DNA from: Canna indica
Taxonomy: Eukaryota; Streptophyta; Magnoliopsida; Zingiberales; Cannaceae
Assembly (NCBI GenBank): GCA_034359265.1
Contig: CP136890.1
Span: 85,027,501-85,091,500 of the forward strand
DNA: 64,000 bases
Reading direction: 5' to 3'
Each line of letters begins with the position of its first letter. Within the stretch, counting starts at the first letter, position 1. Positions 24,388 to 35,232 of the stretch are shown here, in pieces. Both the position numbers and the translations under genes were made by a program. The notes under the pieces are model-generated. The model had not been told where the DNA came from. It did no database searches and saw only the letters and a program-made list of their open reading frames with translations.

Positions 24388-24728
24388 GATTCTATCAATC
24401 AATGACAATATCTTCAGTCAATGTCTTTATAGGTGAGATGGTCCTATTCCATTCGGGATTCATGTTATTTATATTGCACTAAGTATTCTTTTAACCACTA
24501 ACTTCATTTTAAATTTCGCTAACATCTCCCTTCAGTTCTCCGAATACGCATATCATCTGGGCGCGTATCGGAGAACAAGAGAGATATAATAACCAAAATT
24601 TAAGAATGAGTTAATAGTTAAAAGAAAAAACTAAGTGCAATACAAATAACTATGTTCCCAAATTATCCAATTAGGGACAATTCAAGGGTTGTATATCGTA
24701 AAAGATCATCTACTTCTTTTACACAATT

Positions 24729-26430
24729 TAAGAAGTCATTAGATTTTGGATTAGGTCATGTATTGTTGGGTAGAACAAAGAAGTTGCTCTCATGATCCAC
24801 CCAACTTCTCCTCATGATCCACCCATACAAAGTGGACTTTGGCCTACATCTTTGATTCTTTCATTGTTTGATGTTGACTGTTCTTTGATTCTGTCTGATC
24901 ATGCCACTCTAATACTATTCCCATATTAGATGTTGATGTGCTTCTAGGAATAATGCATGTTAAGTTGAGACTTCACCGTAACTCTAATGCATGATCTACA
25001 TATATTTTCAATAAATATCCATGGATGTTCTTTTGTTTGTCTTGCCATAATCCATGGTTATTTATCTATTTTTTTGATCCAGTTTGATTATCATTTAGTA
25101 AGTAGTTTAATTGGGCATAGTTAATTCCTTTCTTTTGGAAAAAGAAACTTGGATAAAGAATTTGGAGATAAGACAATTTACAGTTTGTCTTGAACGATGG
25201 ATTTAGTTCACTGCCTTTGCATTGCTTCCCACAGACCAAATCCATGACATTACTTCTGTGCAGAAGCAATAATGTCCAACAACCAAGGGTGTCTAAATCT
25301 ATAGGAGACTTCCATGACGATTTTATTGCCTTTCTTTGTCTAATGGCTAAAAGATGCTTCAATTTAGATTTCAAAAGTTGATGTTAGACTCAATATCTTT
25401 TTTTGGTTATGTCTGTGTTAAAGGTTTTAATCCATCAATTGTCGCATTGAAGGTTGGTATATGCTACGACTCATAGGAAAACAATGTTGCACCTTTTCAT
25501 TCCAGGAATAGTCAATCATCATTATGGATTGCTTGAGATCATTTCCCAATCTGAGTGGGTTAGTTTGATATCAACTAGCTCAAAGCAAGAGAAATAAGTC
25601 AGCACATGGATGATAGTGGTTATAGTTAATTGCAACCTGTTTGAAATTTTGTACTATAACTTGACTGACTGCACTCTGCAGAAATTGAAAATAATGGGAC
25701 ACTTTTGTGCTATTGCCTGTATTTTTTCCTTCATTCTAAAAGGAATATTTTATTTTGACCTTCAAATTTTCCTTATCTTTGTACCTGCAAGAATGTTTCC
25801 ATTTGATTCGTGAGCCTTATCTTTGTATCTTCATTGACATTGTTTATCAATTGATTCTCCATTAGATTTTTGTTCATTTTAGGATGAAACTTTATGTCTT
25901 CAATGCTTTACAGGATGAATGATCTGGTTGTATTGGTCTAAGCCATCTTTTGAGATTCCAATGTTGTTTGATTTCTTTTAGATCACCACCAGGGTGACCA
26001 AGGAGCCCGCCAAGGAGGTCATCACCGTCAATAGTATCTTTGGTTCTTCCACTTCCACACATCATCCACAAAATCAAGTAATTTTAGTTTAATATATGAT
26101 TATGAAATTTTTTTATCATTTTTAATTATTAATTGATTTGTGCAGAAAAATAATGATTTAGGATATGAAAGATGAACTTCATGGAGGAGATAATCATCAA
26201 GATGACTTAGCTAATTTGGAAGGGGAGATGTAGATTAATTTCACATGTAATAGTAATACTTTAATTGTGAATATTTTTTATTTTTGAATGGATTAATTTT
26301 ACATGAAATTTTTATGAATGAAAATCATTTTAGAATTAATTAATATTATGTTTTAGGAAATTTGATATCAAATTGTACTCTTATATGAAATATTTTTAAA
26401 TGCAGTTACAGGAACATACTAAAATTATTT
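24729..26430 (+). other. Largely unassigned stretch, probably the decayed interior of CACTA-F
   Basis: The left border is the abrupt end of CACTA-D homology. The stretch has plant intron-like tracts but no long open frame. Near its right end, possible plus-strand exons read TRVTKEPAKEVITVNSIFG (25985-26041) followed by gtaa, and after tgtgcag a short acidic terminus KDELHGGDNHQDDLANLEGE and stop (26169-26233). Acidic C-termini directly before subterminal repeats are common in CACTA genes, so I suspect this is the last part of a CACTA-F gene, but I recognise no domain. Copia-1 should resume somewhere to the right of CACTA-D; I do not find it here. Confidence 0.3.
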
Positions 26431-26435
26431 CTAAA

Positions 26436-26930
26436 ATAAAATAATATAGGAACGCTTAAAGTTGTTCCTAAACCTGAGTTATGGGTCTATAGGAACGGTT
26501 TTGAATCATTCCTATCAAGCTATAGGAATGGTTTTGGAATCGTTCCCATAGGCTCAAGCTACAGGAACGGTTTTGGAACCGTTCCCGTAGGCGCAAGCTA
26601 CAGGAACGGTTTTGGAACCGTTCCCATAGGCGCAAGATACAGGAACAGTTCCAAAATCGTTCCCATAGGTGCAAGCTACAGGAACGGTTCCAAAATCGTT
26701 CCCATAGGCGCAAGCTATAGGAACGGTTTTGGAACCGTTCCCATAGGCTCAAGCTACAGGAATAGTTTTTTTGACAGCGTACCCATAGTTAAGAAAACCG
26801 TTCCTATAGCCTAGCGGAACGGCGAATTTTAGTACACATGGGGAAACCGTTCCCATAGGTCTATGGCCACGGTTTTTTATGTTATGGGAACAATTTTCGA
26901 CCGTTCCAGTAGATCAAAAATGTTGTAGTG
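26436..26930 (+). mobile_element. 3' end of a CACTA transposon (CACTA-F) with palindrome array
   Basis: At least eight units of the type aggaacggttttggaaccgt followed by tcccataggcgcaagctac run from 26436 to 26770, then more degenerate ones to 26900. The element ends tgttgtagtg at 26930, directly against gypsy integrase sequence. Each unit is itself a near-perfect inverted repeat and could form a hairpin. The family is the same as CACTA-A. The 5' end of this element was not located. Confidence 0.78.
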
Positions 26931-28652
26931 ACCATACATCTCTCTACAGCCGAAGCTACTTCCTTTGTCATTTTGAGCCAAAAATATCTTTTAGTAACCA
27001 ATTTCAATGTCTTATCCCTGCCTAAATGAGCTGCAAGGCCTCCCCCATGTAGTTCTTCAATTAAATAGCTCATGGGTGAGGTGTTCGGAATACAGAGTCA
27101 TGTATTTTTGAACAAATAACCATCTGATATATGAAAATCTTCAATGTTTTCGAGCTGCTTGCACTTGTCCTAAATGTGTTTGAAGTCCTCATCAATAGGA
27201 TATAACTCTTTAAGATATTCAAACTCATGTAATCTTATTTTCAGAGTCGACAGTACACAAGCTTTTCTACTTAAAGCATCAGCCACTTTATTGTTCCTTC
27301 CATGCTTGAATTGGAAAGTGTACTGAAAACTTTTGCAAAAATTCAAGCCACCTAGCATGAAGTGAATTTACCTTCTTTTATGAGGTCAGATATTTGAGAG
27401 GCTGGTGGTCACTATGCAAGATGAAGTCTTTTTGAATTAAATAATGCATCCAATGGTCAAAGGCCCTTATGACAGCATACAACTCTAGCTCATAGATCGA
27501 CCATTTCTGCCTAGCTTCACTCAATTTCTCACTAAAGTAGGCAATTGGTTTACCTTCTTGCATTAAGACTTCCCCTATCCCAAACTTGATGCATCAGTCT
27601 CCAACTCAAAGGTTTTATCAAAATTAGGAAGTGCTAGTGCAGGTGCTTGAGTTAATTTCTCTTTCAGCAAACTGAAACTTGTATCCTGCTCTTGACCCCA
27701 AGCAAACTGACCCTTCTTTAGACTGTTAGTCAAGGGAGCTGCTAATTCACTAAATCCTTTAATAAACCTCCTGTAGAATGTTGCCAGGCCCAGAAAACTC
27801 CTCAATTCTGTAATGTTATTTGGAATTGGCCAATCCAAAATTTCTTTCACTTTCCTCGGATTAGTATGAATGCCTTCATGACTGATATACAAATCCAATG
27901 AATAACAGTTTGTGTGTAAAGAACTCACATTTATGAATGCTTAAAAATAATTTGTTGTCCCTGAGTGCTTGGAAGACCATCTCCAGCTGGTTTAGATGTT
28001 CCTTCTTCTCTTTACTATAAATCAATATGTCATCAAAATAGACAACCAGGAATTTTCCAATGAATGGCTAGAGGACTTGATTCATCAACCTGATGAATGT
28101 ACTCGGTGCATTGCACAATCCAAATGGCATTACTAACCATTCATATAAGCCCTCCTTGGTTTTAAAAACTGTCTTCCATTCATCTCCTGGTCTAATCTTG
28201 ATTTGGTGATAGCCACTTTTAAGATCAAGCTTTGAGAAGATTGTTGAGCCTTCTAGCTTATCAAGCATGTCCTCAAGTCAAGGGATTGGGAATCTATACT
28301 TGACAGTGATCTTATTTATTGCTCAGTTGTCAATACACATTCTCCATGTGTTATCCTTTTTGGGCACCAATAATGCTGGTACATCACAGGGACTTGTGCT
28401 TTTTTGAATGAGCTTTTTACCAAGTAGTTCATCTACAATACTTTGCAATATATCATGCTCCTTAGGACTCATTCTATAATGAGGCAAATTTGGCAAAGTT
28501 GAGCCTGGCAAGAAGTCTATGCAGTGTTGAATATCTCTCATAGGAGGCAGTTCATCTCGCAATTCAGCTGGATGCAAGTCAACATACTGATTCAGTAAGG
28601 GTTGAACCTCAGGTGGTACTGTGGGTGTATCCAAAGACTCTGGGTTCTTCAA
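26931..28652 (-). pseudogene. Gypsy-1 pol: RT, RNase H, integrase N-terminus
   Basis: In order on the minus strand: the RT start YRMSPKEHDILQSIVDELLG and PALLVPKKDNTWRMCID (28500-28320), [20 protein letters not shown] and [12 protein letters not shown] (28220-28090), the catalytic [11 protein letters not shown] (about 28045), [12 protein letters not shown] (27800), RNase H with ELYAVIRAFDHWMHYL and HSDHQPLKYL (27480-27385), and the integrase HHCC region starting LIEELHGGGLAAHLGRDKTL (27065-27000), cut off after the first zinc-binding Cys region. The RT acts in reverse transcription and RNase H in template removal. Frames are broken in at least five places, including stops near 28270, 27950 and 27575, so the enzyme is dead. 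Confidence 0.85.
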
Positions 28653-28757
28653 TACTAAAGCCAGGATAATATCTTTAGTTTGTACGGTCTCATTAACACT
28701 GTTGACACTACCTGAATTCTCAGTATGAATGTGTCTGTTCTTAGTGACTTTGCAGTC

Positions 28758-30611
28758 CTAATCAGGACTTGAATGTAGAACAGGTTTTGAACCCAAAGGT
28801 AATAATGTCAGCTTCTTGCAATTCCATGCAAAAGTGTAGGTGTTCAGTTTGCCATCATGGAATACTTCCCTGTCAAACATCCAAGGTCTACCCAGCAGTA
28901 TGTGGCATGCGTCCATTTCAAGCACATCACATAGGATCTCATCTTTATACACTGCACCTATAGAAATAGGTACTAAACTCTGATCCTTGACTATTATATC
29001 TATTCCTTTTTTAACCCAACCAATTCTGTATGGATTAGGATGAGGAATATTCTGTAGCTGAAGTGTTTTCACCATAGCCCTTGAGACCACATTCTCACTA
29101 CTACCCCCATCAATGATCAAATCACAGACCCTGCCAAGAACAGTACATTTTGTCCTAAAAATTTCATTTCTTTGTGTAGGCATTGACTGCTTCTCGGATA
29201 TCAGGAGCTTCCATAAGATGCACAATAGTGGTTCTCCCTCATCCCCCTCTAACTTAGTTTCTTCCTCACCCAACTGTTCACCATAGTTGAGTGAATTGTC
29301 ATTGTCTTCTTCCAGTTGTTCTTTTAGCTGTAGGATTTTTCTTCTAGGGAAATCACTAGATTTGTGCCCAATTGCTTTGCATTTAAAGCACTTTAAAGGA
29401 AAAGGCTTTTGATAAGGATTCTGAGCCTTTTGATTCCGAAATGTTGGCTTCTCAGTCACAGTAGCTTCCTGCTCTGGCTTGGATGACTGAGTTGCTCTCA
29501 CATTAGACACATGAGAAGAGCTTGCAAATTGAGATGAATGAGGATTGGAGGCATTCTGTGCTGACACTGGTAGCTTGCCTTTATCTGCATAGCAGTCGGC
29601 TAAAGGTCTCCACCTGGTGTTCATCTTATTGGCTGCTCGAGATAGCTGCTTTTCCACCCTCAAAGGTAAATTAACAGCTTCATTTAATATCCAGATAGTG
29701 TTAAGTTCGAGCTTTTCCTGAATGGGCAAGTTCAATCCACTGATGTATCTAGCTACTTGTTGAGCTTCAGATTCTAGAAGATTATTTCTCGAACTCAACC
29801 TATAAAATTCCTCGGTGTACTCAGTAACACTCCTGCTCCTCTGATGACAATGGTGGTACTGCTGATACAAGATTTGCTCGAAGTTGGCTGGTAAGAATCT
29901 CAACCTCATCAATTGTTTCATCCGGGACCAAGTCTTAATCTTCTCTTTACCTTCCTGGAGTCTGTTCTACTGGTACTGATCCCACCAGGCAGAAGCTCCT
30001 CCCCTTAGCTTATAGGATACCAGCTTAACTTGCTGGTGTTCGAGAATATTCATGTAGTCGAGAAAAGTCTCGACACTGTGAATCCAATCCAAAAAATTCT
30101 CTATATGCAATTTCCCATCAAAGAATGGAATATCCATTTTCATTCGATACTCAGAATTTTCAGGGTTTAAAGAGTACCTACCTTGTTACATGAATTGGGG
30201 TGGATTTCTACCAAATTGTTGCTGGGGATGTCGGCGGAGCAGAGGATCGGACAATGTCGCCTCATGCTCATCATCAGAGTCTAATTCGGGAAGATTCTGA
30301 TTCATCCGGAGGTGAGAGGAGTATTGTTCTTCCTGATCGAAGCACTCAAATCTGGGATTGGAGATCGAGAAGATGGTTGACGCTCCAGGATGGGTAGGTC
30401 GGGGTAGATCTCAAGCCCTAACCCGTCTAATTGCTCGATTGGCTTCAGCAATCGTCGAAGTGCGGATTGAAGATTGACGCACCTCCATCGTTAGCTCATC
30501 CATCTTGCGACCAAGATCCTGGATTTCTCGCCAGAGGAAGTCCAAGGTTATCGCCGAGTTGGAATAGTGATTCCTCTCGTCATCAGGATTGGTACTCGAA
30601 CTTGGCAACAT
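28758..30611 (-). pseudogene. Gypsy-1 gag and protease
   Basis: A start MLPSSSTNPDDERNHY is at 30611, only a few bases after the PBS. Gag matrix/capsid sequence (PFFDGKLHIENFLDWIHSVE, 30140-30080; YHHCHQRSRSVTEYTEEFYR in the long open frame 29921-28758) is followed by a zinc knuckle CFKCKAIGHKSSDFP in which the last Cys is Phe, so the CCHC box is damaged. The protease region reads CDLIIDGGSSENVVS, where D-S/T-G has become DGG, a change at the residue after the catalytic Asp. Stops separate the N-terminal pieces near 30410, 30190 and 29970. The long frame (387 codons) is the best-preserved part of this element. Confidence 0.83.
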
Positions 30612-30616
30612 TCATT

Positions 30617-30628
30617 GCTCCGATACCA
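30617..30628 (-). promoter_or_regulatory. Primer binding site of Gypsy-1
   Basis: Read on minus, tggtatcggagc follows the LTR end with two spacer bases. It differs from the usual plant initiator-tRNA-Met site (tggtatcagagc) at one position. It fixes the element orientation and the inner LTR border. Confidence 0.85.
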
Positions 30629-30630
30629 AT

Positions 30631-30984
30631 TGATGAAGACAAAAATTGATAATCCAGCTAAGGATTCAAGAAGGAACAATGATGAATTCAAATTGTAATC
30701 TTCTTATTCCACCGACTCTCGAATCGGATGAACAAATAACAAAACTGGGAAAAAGAATAATATTATGTTTTCAAAAATTGAAACTAGCGGGTATTTAAAC
30801 CACCCCGCGTTGACGAAGAAAACAATCGTGGTCATATATCATGCCACGTGTACATTTATTACACTCGAGTTAAATTCGTAATCAACACAGCTAAGTACAT
30901 AAGCAACAAGTTATTAAAATGATACGACTCTAAGTAACTAAGTAATTATTACAGGATTGTTGACGGATGAGCTGGCCTTCATCA
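30631..30984 (-). repeat. 5' LTR of Gypsy-1 (354 bp)
   Basis: The two ends are tgatgaag and cttcatca, an 8-bp perfect inverted repeat. The outer border falls inside the third-codon boundary of the SRO exon 4 copy (gaaggtaag, then LTR). The expected TSD is cttac on the plus strand (30985-30989), but the partner at the other side cannot be checked because that end is missing. Confidence 0.85.
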
Positions 30985-31385
30985 CTTACCTTCCTGGAAC
31001 AGGAACAAAAGAATCAAAACATATACCTTAAGAATCTGATTCCCACACCGAATTGTTCTTGGTTTGAATTGAAAAATTAAAAAAAGGAAGAGACTTCTGT
31101 ACTTCAAGATTATCCGTCTTCAGAAAGCTATAAATATTGATATGATTAATTTACATACCCTGAACTGTCGATAACTGATCTCCAAAGCTCTTGTCATCGA
31201 AGAGGGAAGAGACCTCATTATCTCTGCAAACAGCTTAAAGAAAGACATGCCTGAAGATGGAGATCTTGTCGAATTCATCATTAATTTCCTTGGACCTATT
31301 CATAAAATACCACATTCATTACCTACTCATTTTAAAATACGAATGTTCTGTTTCTAGGTAGAGCATAATTCCAAAATTTTAGTGG
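30985..31385 (-). pseudogene. SRO pseudogene fragment (exon 3 and start of exon 4)
   Basis: This segment matches 39057-39435 of the intact SRO gene, including introns. Exon 3 (31159-31295, 137 nt, the same length as in the intact gene) is still open and would encode GMSFFKLFAEIMRSLPSSMT and ALEISYRQFR, part of the RST domain. Its acceptor (ttcatag) and donor (gtatgt) are conserved. Exon 4 begins normally at 30993 but is interrupted after three codons by the Gypsy-1 LTR at 30984. Exons 1 and 2 are not found to the right, where homology ends at about 31385. It is a dead duplicate, not a functional gene. Confidence 0.88.
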
Positions 31386-32039
31386 ATGTGATTAACATTG
31401 TTGTGCCAGTTCCTTGATTCATATATGCCATTGTTGACGATATTTTGTTCCTCAAAGCTCATTGTAATGTCTTCAATTTTATTTTTTGTTTTAGAGAGAC
31501 AAATGAGATGCCCATTGAGCAACAAATCGTGCGAGTGTCTAAGGTATATTTTGTTTGACACTCTATTCGGCCTCCTTACATGAAGACCATTTTGTACATG
31601 GATCTTTTTGGGCCAGCTCTCAACCGATTATAATATAAACATTCACTTTTGGTATAAAAAAAAAGAGATCTTTAGGGATTTCATATGAAAGGAGCCTACG
31701 TAGAGTAGTAAGTTTTTTTTTTCAATTTTTTCTTCTTTCTAAATGAGGTGGTCGAGCCAAATTCAAAATTCAATGACCCAGTTAATTCAAAATTCGATCT
31801 GAATATAAAAAGCAGTGGATGCGTAGACCCAACATGCTCACGACTCACGAGTGAGAAGAAGAAATGCAACCAAGCGCATGGAGGCCACGCTGATTCCTTT
31901 CATCATTCCCAATCCACCGTATAATTAATATTCCAACGCCTTCGTCATTCCTTTACTCGGGAAGAAGAAGTGGAGAACTGCCACCCCACTCCATCTACTT
32001 CCTCTATTAACTATGATACTCAAGCCTTGTCTATATATA
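31386..32039 (+). promoter_or_regulatory. Intergenic stretch ending in a TATA box
   Basis: No long open frame. A short run at 31580-31620 translates as KTILYMDLFGPA, resembling the start of a copia integrase, and may be a small fragment. From about 31850 the sequence resembles a plant promoter and ends with ctatatatac at 32031-32040. With the copia element at 32045-38218 removed, this TATA box would lie roughly 45-50 bases upstream of the ATG at 38263. The promoter role is inferred. Confidence 0.45.
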
Positions 32040-32044
32040 CATAT

Positions 32045-32878
32045 TGATAGAAGTTTTATGTAGAGTCGAAGAAGATCAAGAGGTTGACGGGTGATCCTTG
32101 TCCTTGAGGTCTCTATTGCCCTGTAGCAATACACCTCCAGGATTGATCAAGCACTCTTGAAAGGTTGCAGAAAATTAGAGAAAGAATGAGGATGAGAGAA
32201 ATTTCACATAGATTCTTGAGAGAATTTCGAGATTGATTTATTCATAGTTAATTTCGAAATTGATGCTCATTATTAAAAAATTAGTAACAACCAATTTGAT
32301 TAATGAGCAAAATATTTTGAAATTAACTCTCTAATTAATCAAATATTGAGTCCTTTGATTCATGTAACTGTTGAATTCCAACAGTCACTAGGTTCGAATT
32401 CGAATGAAAGTCAGACCCAACAAAAATGTTGGCTCGCGGCTCGGGCGAGGCTCCTCACCGACGATGCACAAGTGCAAAGTGCGCCTAAAAGCGCTAATGC
32501 GACTTTGAGATGCGATCGCGCCCGCGCGTCGTGCGGTGCACCGCACTAATGCCGTCTCTTGACCTTCCACTTTGTCCACACAAGTATCTAAGCATACACG
32601 CTAATGCTTATATACTAACATAAAATTAGCATATTTTCTCATATGGGACTAAAACCTAGTTTTCGCAAACAACATGAATGCACCTCTTCATATACCCCTT
32701 CTTGGGCATATAAAACTTGATTATATAGTTCCTACTTGAACTATATAATTTTCTCATGAATCCTCTCATATTAATCTATCCATTGCACCTTTTAATTCTC
32801 TTAAATTACATCAAATAATTAAATAAATAAATTATTCAAAATTAATTAAAATAAGCTTAAAATAGGTGCATTTCAACA
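32045..32878 (-). repeat. 3' LTR of Copia-2
   Basis: 834 bp, tgttgaaatgcacc...cttctatca on the minus strand. It is followed (plus strand) by the polypurine tract. It holds direct matches to the other LTR throughout, with the largest differences in a GC-rich segment at 32450-32545. Confidence 0.93.
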
Positions 32879-32880
32879 AT

Positions 32881-32890
32881 CCCCCACTTG
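32881..32890 (-). promoter_or_regulatory. Polypurine tract of Copia-2
   Basis: On minus, caagtggggg then at lies directly before the LTR start tgttg. This is the standard copia plus-strand priming site and fixes the strand of the element. Confidence 0.88.
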
Positions 32891-33405
32891 TTTGGAAAAC
32901 TACACTTGACCAAACAAGTCATCTCCAAGAGTTATTTGCCTAGAAGAAGGTATGACAAATCATTAAACCTTCCCTTAGTGTAGACATTTCAAGGTTGTGT
33001 CGAAGTTGACGGTGTCCGTAGATTAAACCTCTACTCCTTTATGACACAACCGGAATTATCACACACAAATAATTCTTTCTCTAAGTTGAGCAATCATATT
33101 GCTTAGCGCTATTATGGCCATGCGCAATATCCTATTTCATGAACCTCTAAGAGAGTAAACCACAACTCTCTATAAGAAGCGGCACCACTTCTAGTTCATA
33201 TAGGCAAAGTGTTTCTCTAGCACTTCTGTTGCTATAAGTGCAGCACTTTGTTAAGAGCATAGCTCATCCTTAGTCACACAACAGCCACTACTATCATAAT
33301 ACTACATATGAGACCACAAGATAGTGTTATAGTTAGCAACTGTGACTCGTTTTTCCCATTAAACCTATAAACTAGGGGTAACCTAGAGAATAGGTTTGGT
33401 ATCCA

Positions 33406-34852
33406 TCACCCCTGACTCAGTGGTTTAAGTCTCATATCTCGTGTAGTCAAACTTATTAAGTCTCTCGTCAAAGGCTTAGTAAGCGGATCTGCCAAGTTTT
33501 TACTTGACTTTACATAGATAATTGTAATAATACCATCATGTATTAATTGTCTCACAAACTCGTGTCTTAGACCAATATGTCTAGACTTACCATTGTAGGT
33601 AACGCTATACGCTTTTGATAGCGTGGCTTCACTATCACAATATAGTGAAATGGAAGGCATTGGACTTGGCCAAAGATCTATGTCCAATAACATATTTCTT
33701 ATCCACTCAGCCTCCCGTCCAGCTTGAGCTAGAGCTATGAATTCAGATTCCATAGTGGAATGAGAGATACACATCTGTTTCTTGCTTGCCCAAGAAACAG
33801 CCCCACCGGCAAGAGTGTAAATCCACCAACTTGTGGATTTATTATCTCCCACACTATTTATCCAGCTCGCATCAGAGTACCCTTCCAACACACTAGGGAA
33901 CTTAGCATAAAACAAACCCAAGCTACTAGTCCTCTTAAGGTACCCAAGTACCCTACTAATAGCTTTCCAGTGATCAATATTTGGTTTGCTTGTGTATCTA
34001 CTGAGTTTAAAAACTGCAAAAGAAATATCTGGCCTAGTACAGTGCATAGCGTACATAAGGCTACCAATAGCACTTGCGTACTCCAGTTGTGCAATAGCTC
34101 TACCAGTATTTTCTTGTAGTTTCAAACCACAGTCAAAAGGAGTGTTCACCTCCTTGATCTAGCTCGAGGTGACTAAACTTAGAGATTACTTTCTCAATAT
34201 AATGAGATTGACTTAATACAAAACCTCCATTATGTTTTCTCACTTTGATACCTAAAATAGTATCTACATCACCTAAGTCTTTCATCTTAAAAACAGAGGA
34301 TAGGTACTTTTTAGTCTCATTTATTCCAACCAAGTTTGTACTAATGATCAGCATATCATCGACGTACAAACAGACTATCATCATATAGTCCGAAGTGGTT
34401 TTAGAATATAGGCACCTGTCTTCACTGTTATATTTAAACCCAAAGTTTAAAATAGCAGTATCAAATCTCTCGTGCCACTGTTTTGGTGCTTGTTTTAGAC
34501 CATAAAGTGACTTGACCAACTTACACACTTTAGTCTCGTTACCGGGAGCAATGAACCCTTCGGGTTGTTCCATATACACTTCCTCATTCAAGTTGTCATT
34601 CAAGAATGTTGTCTTTACATCCATTTGATGAACAAACAGATCATAAAGAGAAGCCATGACAAAGAGGATCCTAATGGAAGTAACTCTAGCTACCGGTGCA
34701 TAAGTGTCAAAATAGTCAACCCCTTCTACTTGTCTAAATCCTTTAGCTACTAATCTAGCTTTAAAGGTAGAGATAGTACAATTGGTATTATATTTTCCCC
34801 TAAACACCCATTTGCACCCTATAGGTTTGGAGCTACTTGGAAAATCTGTCAA
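33406..34852 (-). pseudogene. Copia-2 reverse transcriptase and RNase H
   Basis: The RT begins KPIGCKWVFRGKYN (34830), then [20 protein letters not shown], the catalytic LYVDDMLIIS (34370-34340) and the C-terminal ILGIKVRKHNGGFVLSQSHY. A frameshift near 34140 separates it from the second frame, which carries [20 protein letters not shown], the RNase H region [39 protein letters not shown] and [17 protein letters not shown]. Catalytic motifs of both domains are intact. Together they would make the cDNA of the element. The frameshift and the upstream breaks argue against a working polyprotein. Confidence 0.9.
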
Positions 34853-34869
34853 TACCCAAGTATTATTTC

Positions 34870-35232
34870 CTAAGATTTAATCCATTTCATCATTAACAGC
34901 AATTCCTTCCAGAAGACAGCATCCCTAGAAGCCATAGCTTCTTTTAATGATGTAGGATCAATCTCAAGACTATAAATGTAGGGTATCTCATTTGTCACAT
35001 CGTTATTTTGGTTCCCTTCTACCAAAAATAACAGAGATTGAGAGGAGATGAAGTCTTTATCTAAGTTCTTTTCTATTCTTACCATAGTACTCCTTCTAGG
35101 TTCTATAGGTTGTTCTGGAACGCTAGGTTCCCCAATCTCAACCATAGACCTTGTAGGACCTCTAGTTTTGTCAAGTGTGGGAATTCCTTCATTTTCAACA
35201 TCTTTTGAAAATTTATTCTCAAAGAATTCCAC
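34870..35232 (-). pseudogene. Copia-2 linker between integrase and RT
   Basis: The open frame reads SVPEQPIEPRRSTMVRIEKN, the usual RRS-type motif before copia RT, and ends ASRDAVFWKELLLMMKWIKS, the conserved start of RT (WKEA...EM). A stop (about 34868) separates it from the RT frame. The region 35235-35430, with a degenerate copia integrase C-terminus (KVWGCIAYFRVPDPKRTKL), connects it to the integrase. Confidence 0.8.

Larger units (their letters stand above)
15615..24728 (-). mobile_element. CACTA transposon (CACTA-D), 5' truncated, interrupted by CACTA-E
   Basis: Its 3' terminus cactactggaataac is at 15615 inside Copia-1, followed by subterminal repeats built on catcagcaacgg and ccgttgctgat (15640-16010). 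The body resumes at 20405 after CACTA-E (16300-20404) and holds TnpA then TnpD on the minus strand. The 5' leader region (24400-24728) is homologous to 16740-17060 of CACTA-E and to 43080-43320 of CACTA-H, but homology stops abruptly near 24728. The 5' subterminal region and terminus are therefore missing. Removing CACTA-E and one acg joins the TnpA frame to a proper stop codon, which confirms the nesting. Confidence 0.87.
26931..30984 (-). mobile_element. Truncated Ty3/gypsy retrotransposon (Gypsy-1)
   Basis: On the minus strand it runs from a 354-bp LTR (30984-30631), through a tRNA-Met-type primer binding site, gag, protease, RT and RNase H, to the first zinc-binding part of integrase, where it is cut by CACTA-F at 26931. 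The integrase core and the 3' LTR are absent. The LTR size, PBS and RT/RNase H sequence (YFDDIL, HSDHQPLKYL) suggest a chromovirus of the Reina type, but the diagnostic chromodomain would be in the missing part. It inserted in exon 4 of an SRO gene copy. Confidence 0.82.

Noticed and set aside
20405..24728. CACTA-D right part as a separate element starting at 20405
   Set aside because: The sequence at 20405 is mid-gene (TnpA tail), and the acg duplication plus the restored stop codon show that it continues at 16299.
25066..25381. Overlapping open frames of 102 (minus) and 63 (plus) codons
   Set aside because: No motif recognised in either direction and no start context or splice structure that favours one. 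Kept only as part of the unassigned stretch.
26436..26900. CRISPR-like regular repeat array
   Set aside because: The units are palindromic, the spacers are nearly identical, and the array ends exactly at a CACTA terminus in plant DNA. It is a subterminal repeat region.
30961..30993. Natural stop codon in exon 4 of the SRO copy
   Set aside because: The TGA belongs to the gypsy LTR start, not to a point mutation in the exon.
33760..34119. 119-codon plus-strand frame
   Set aside because: Antisense to the conserved copia RNase H region; no independent support.
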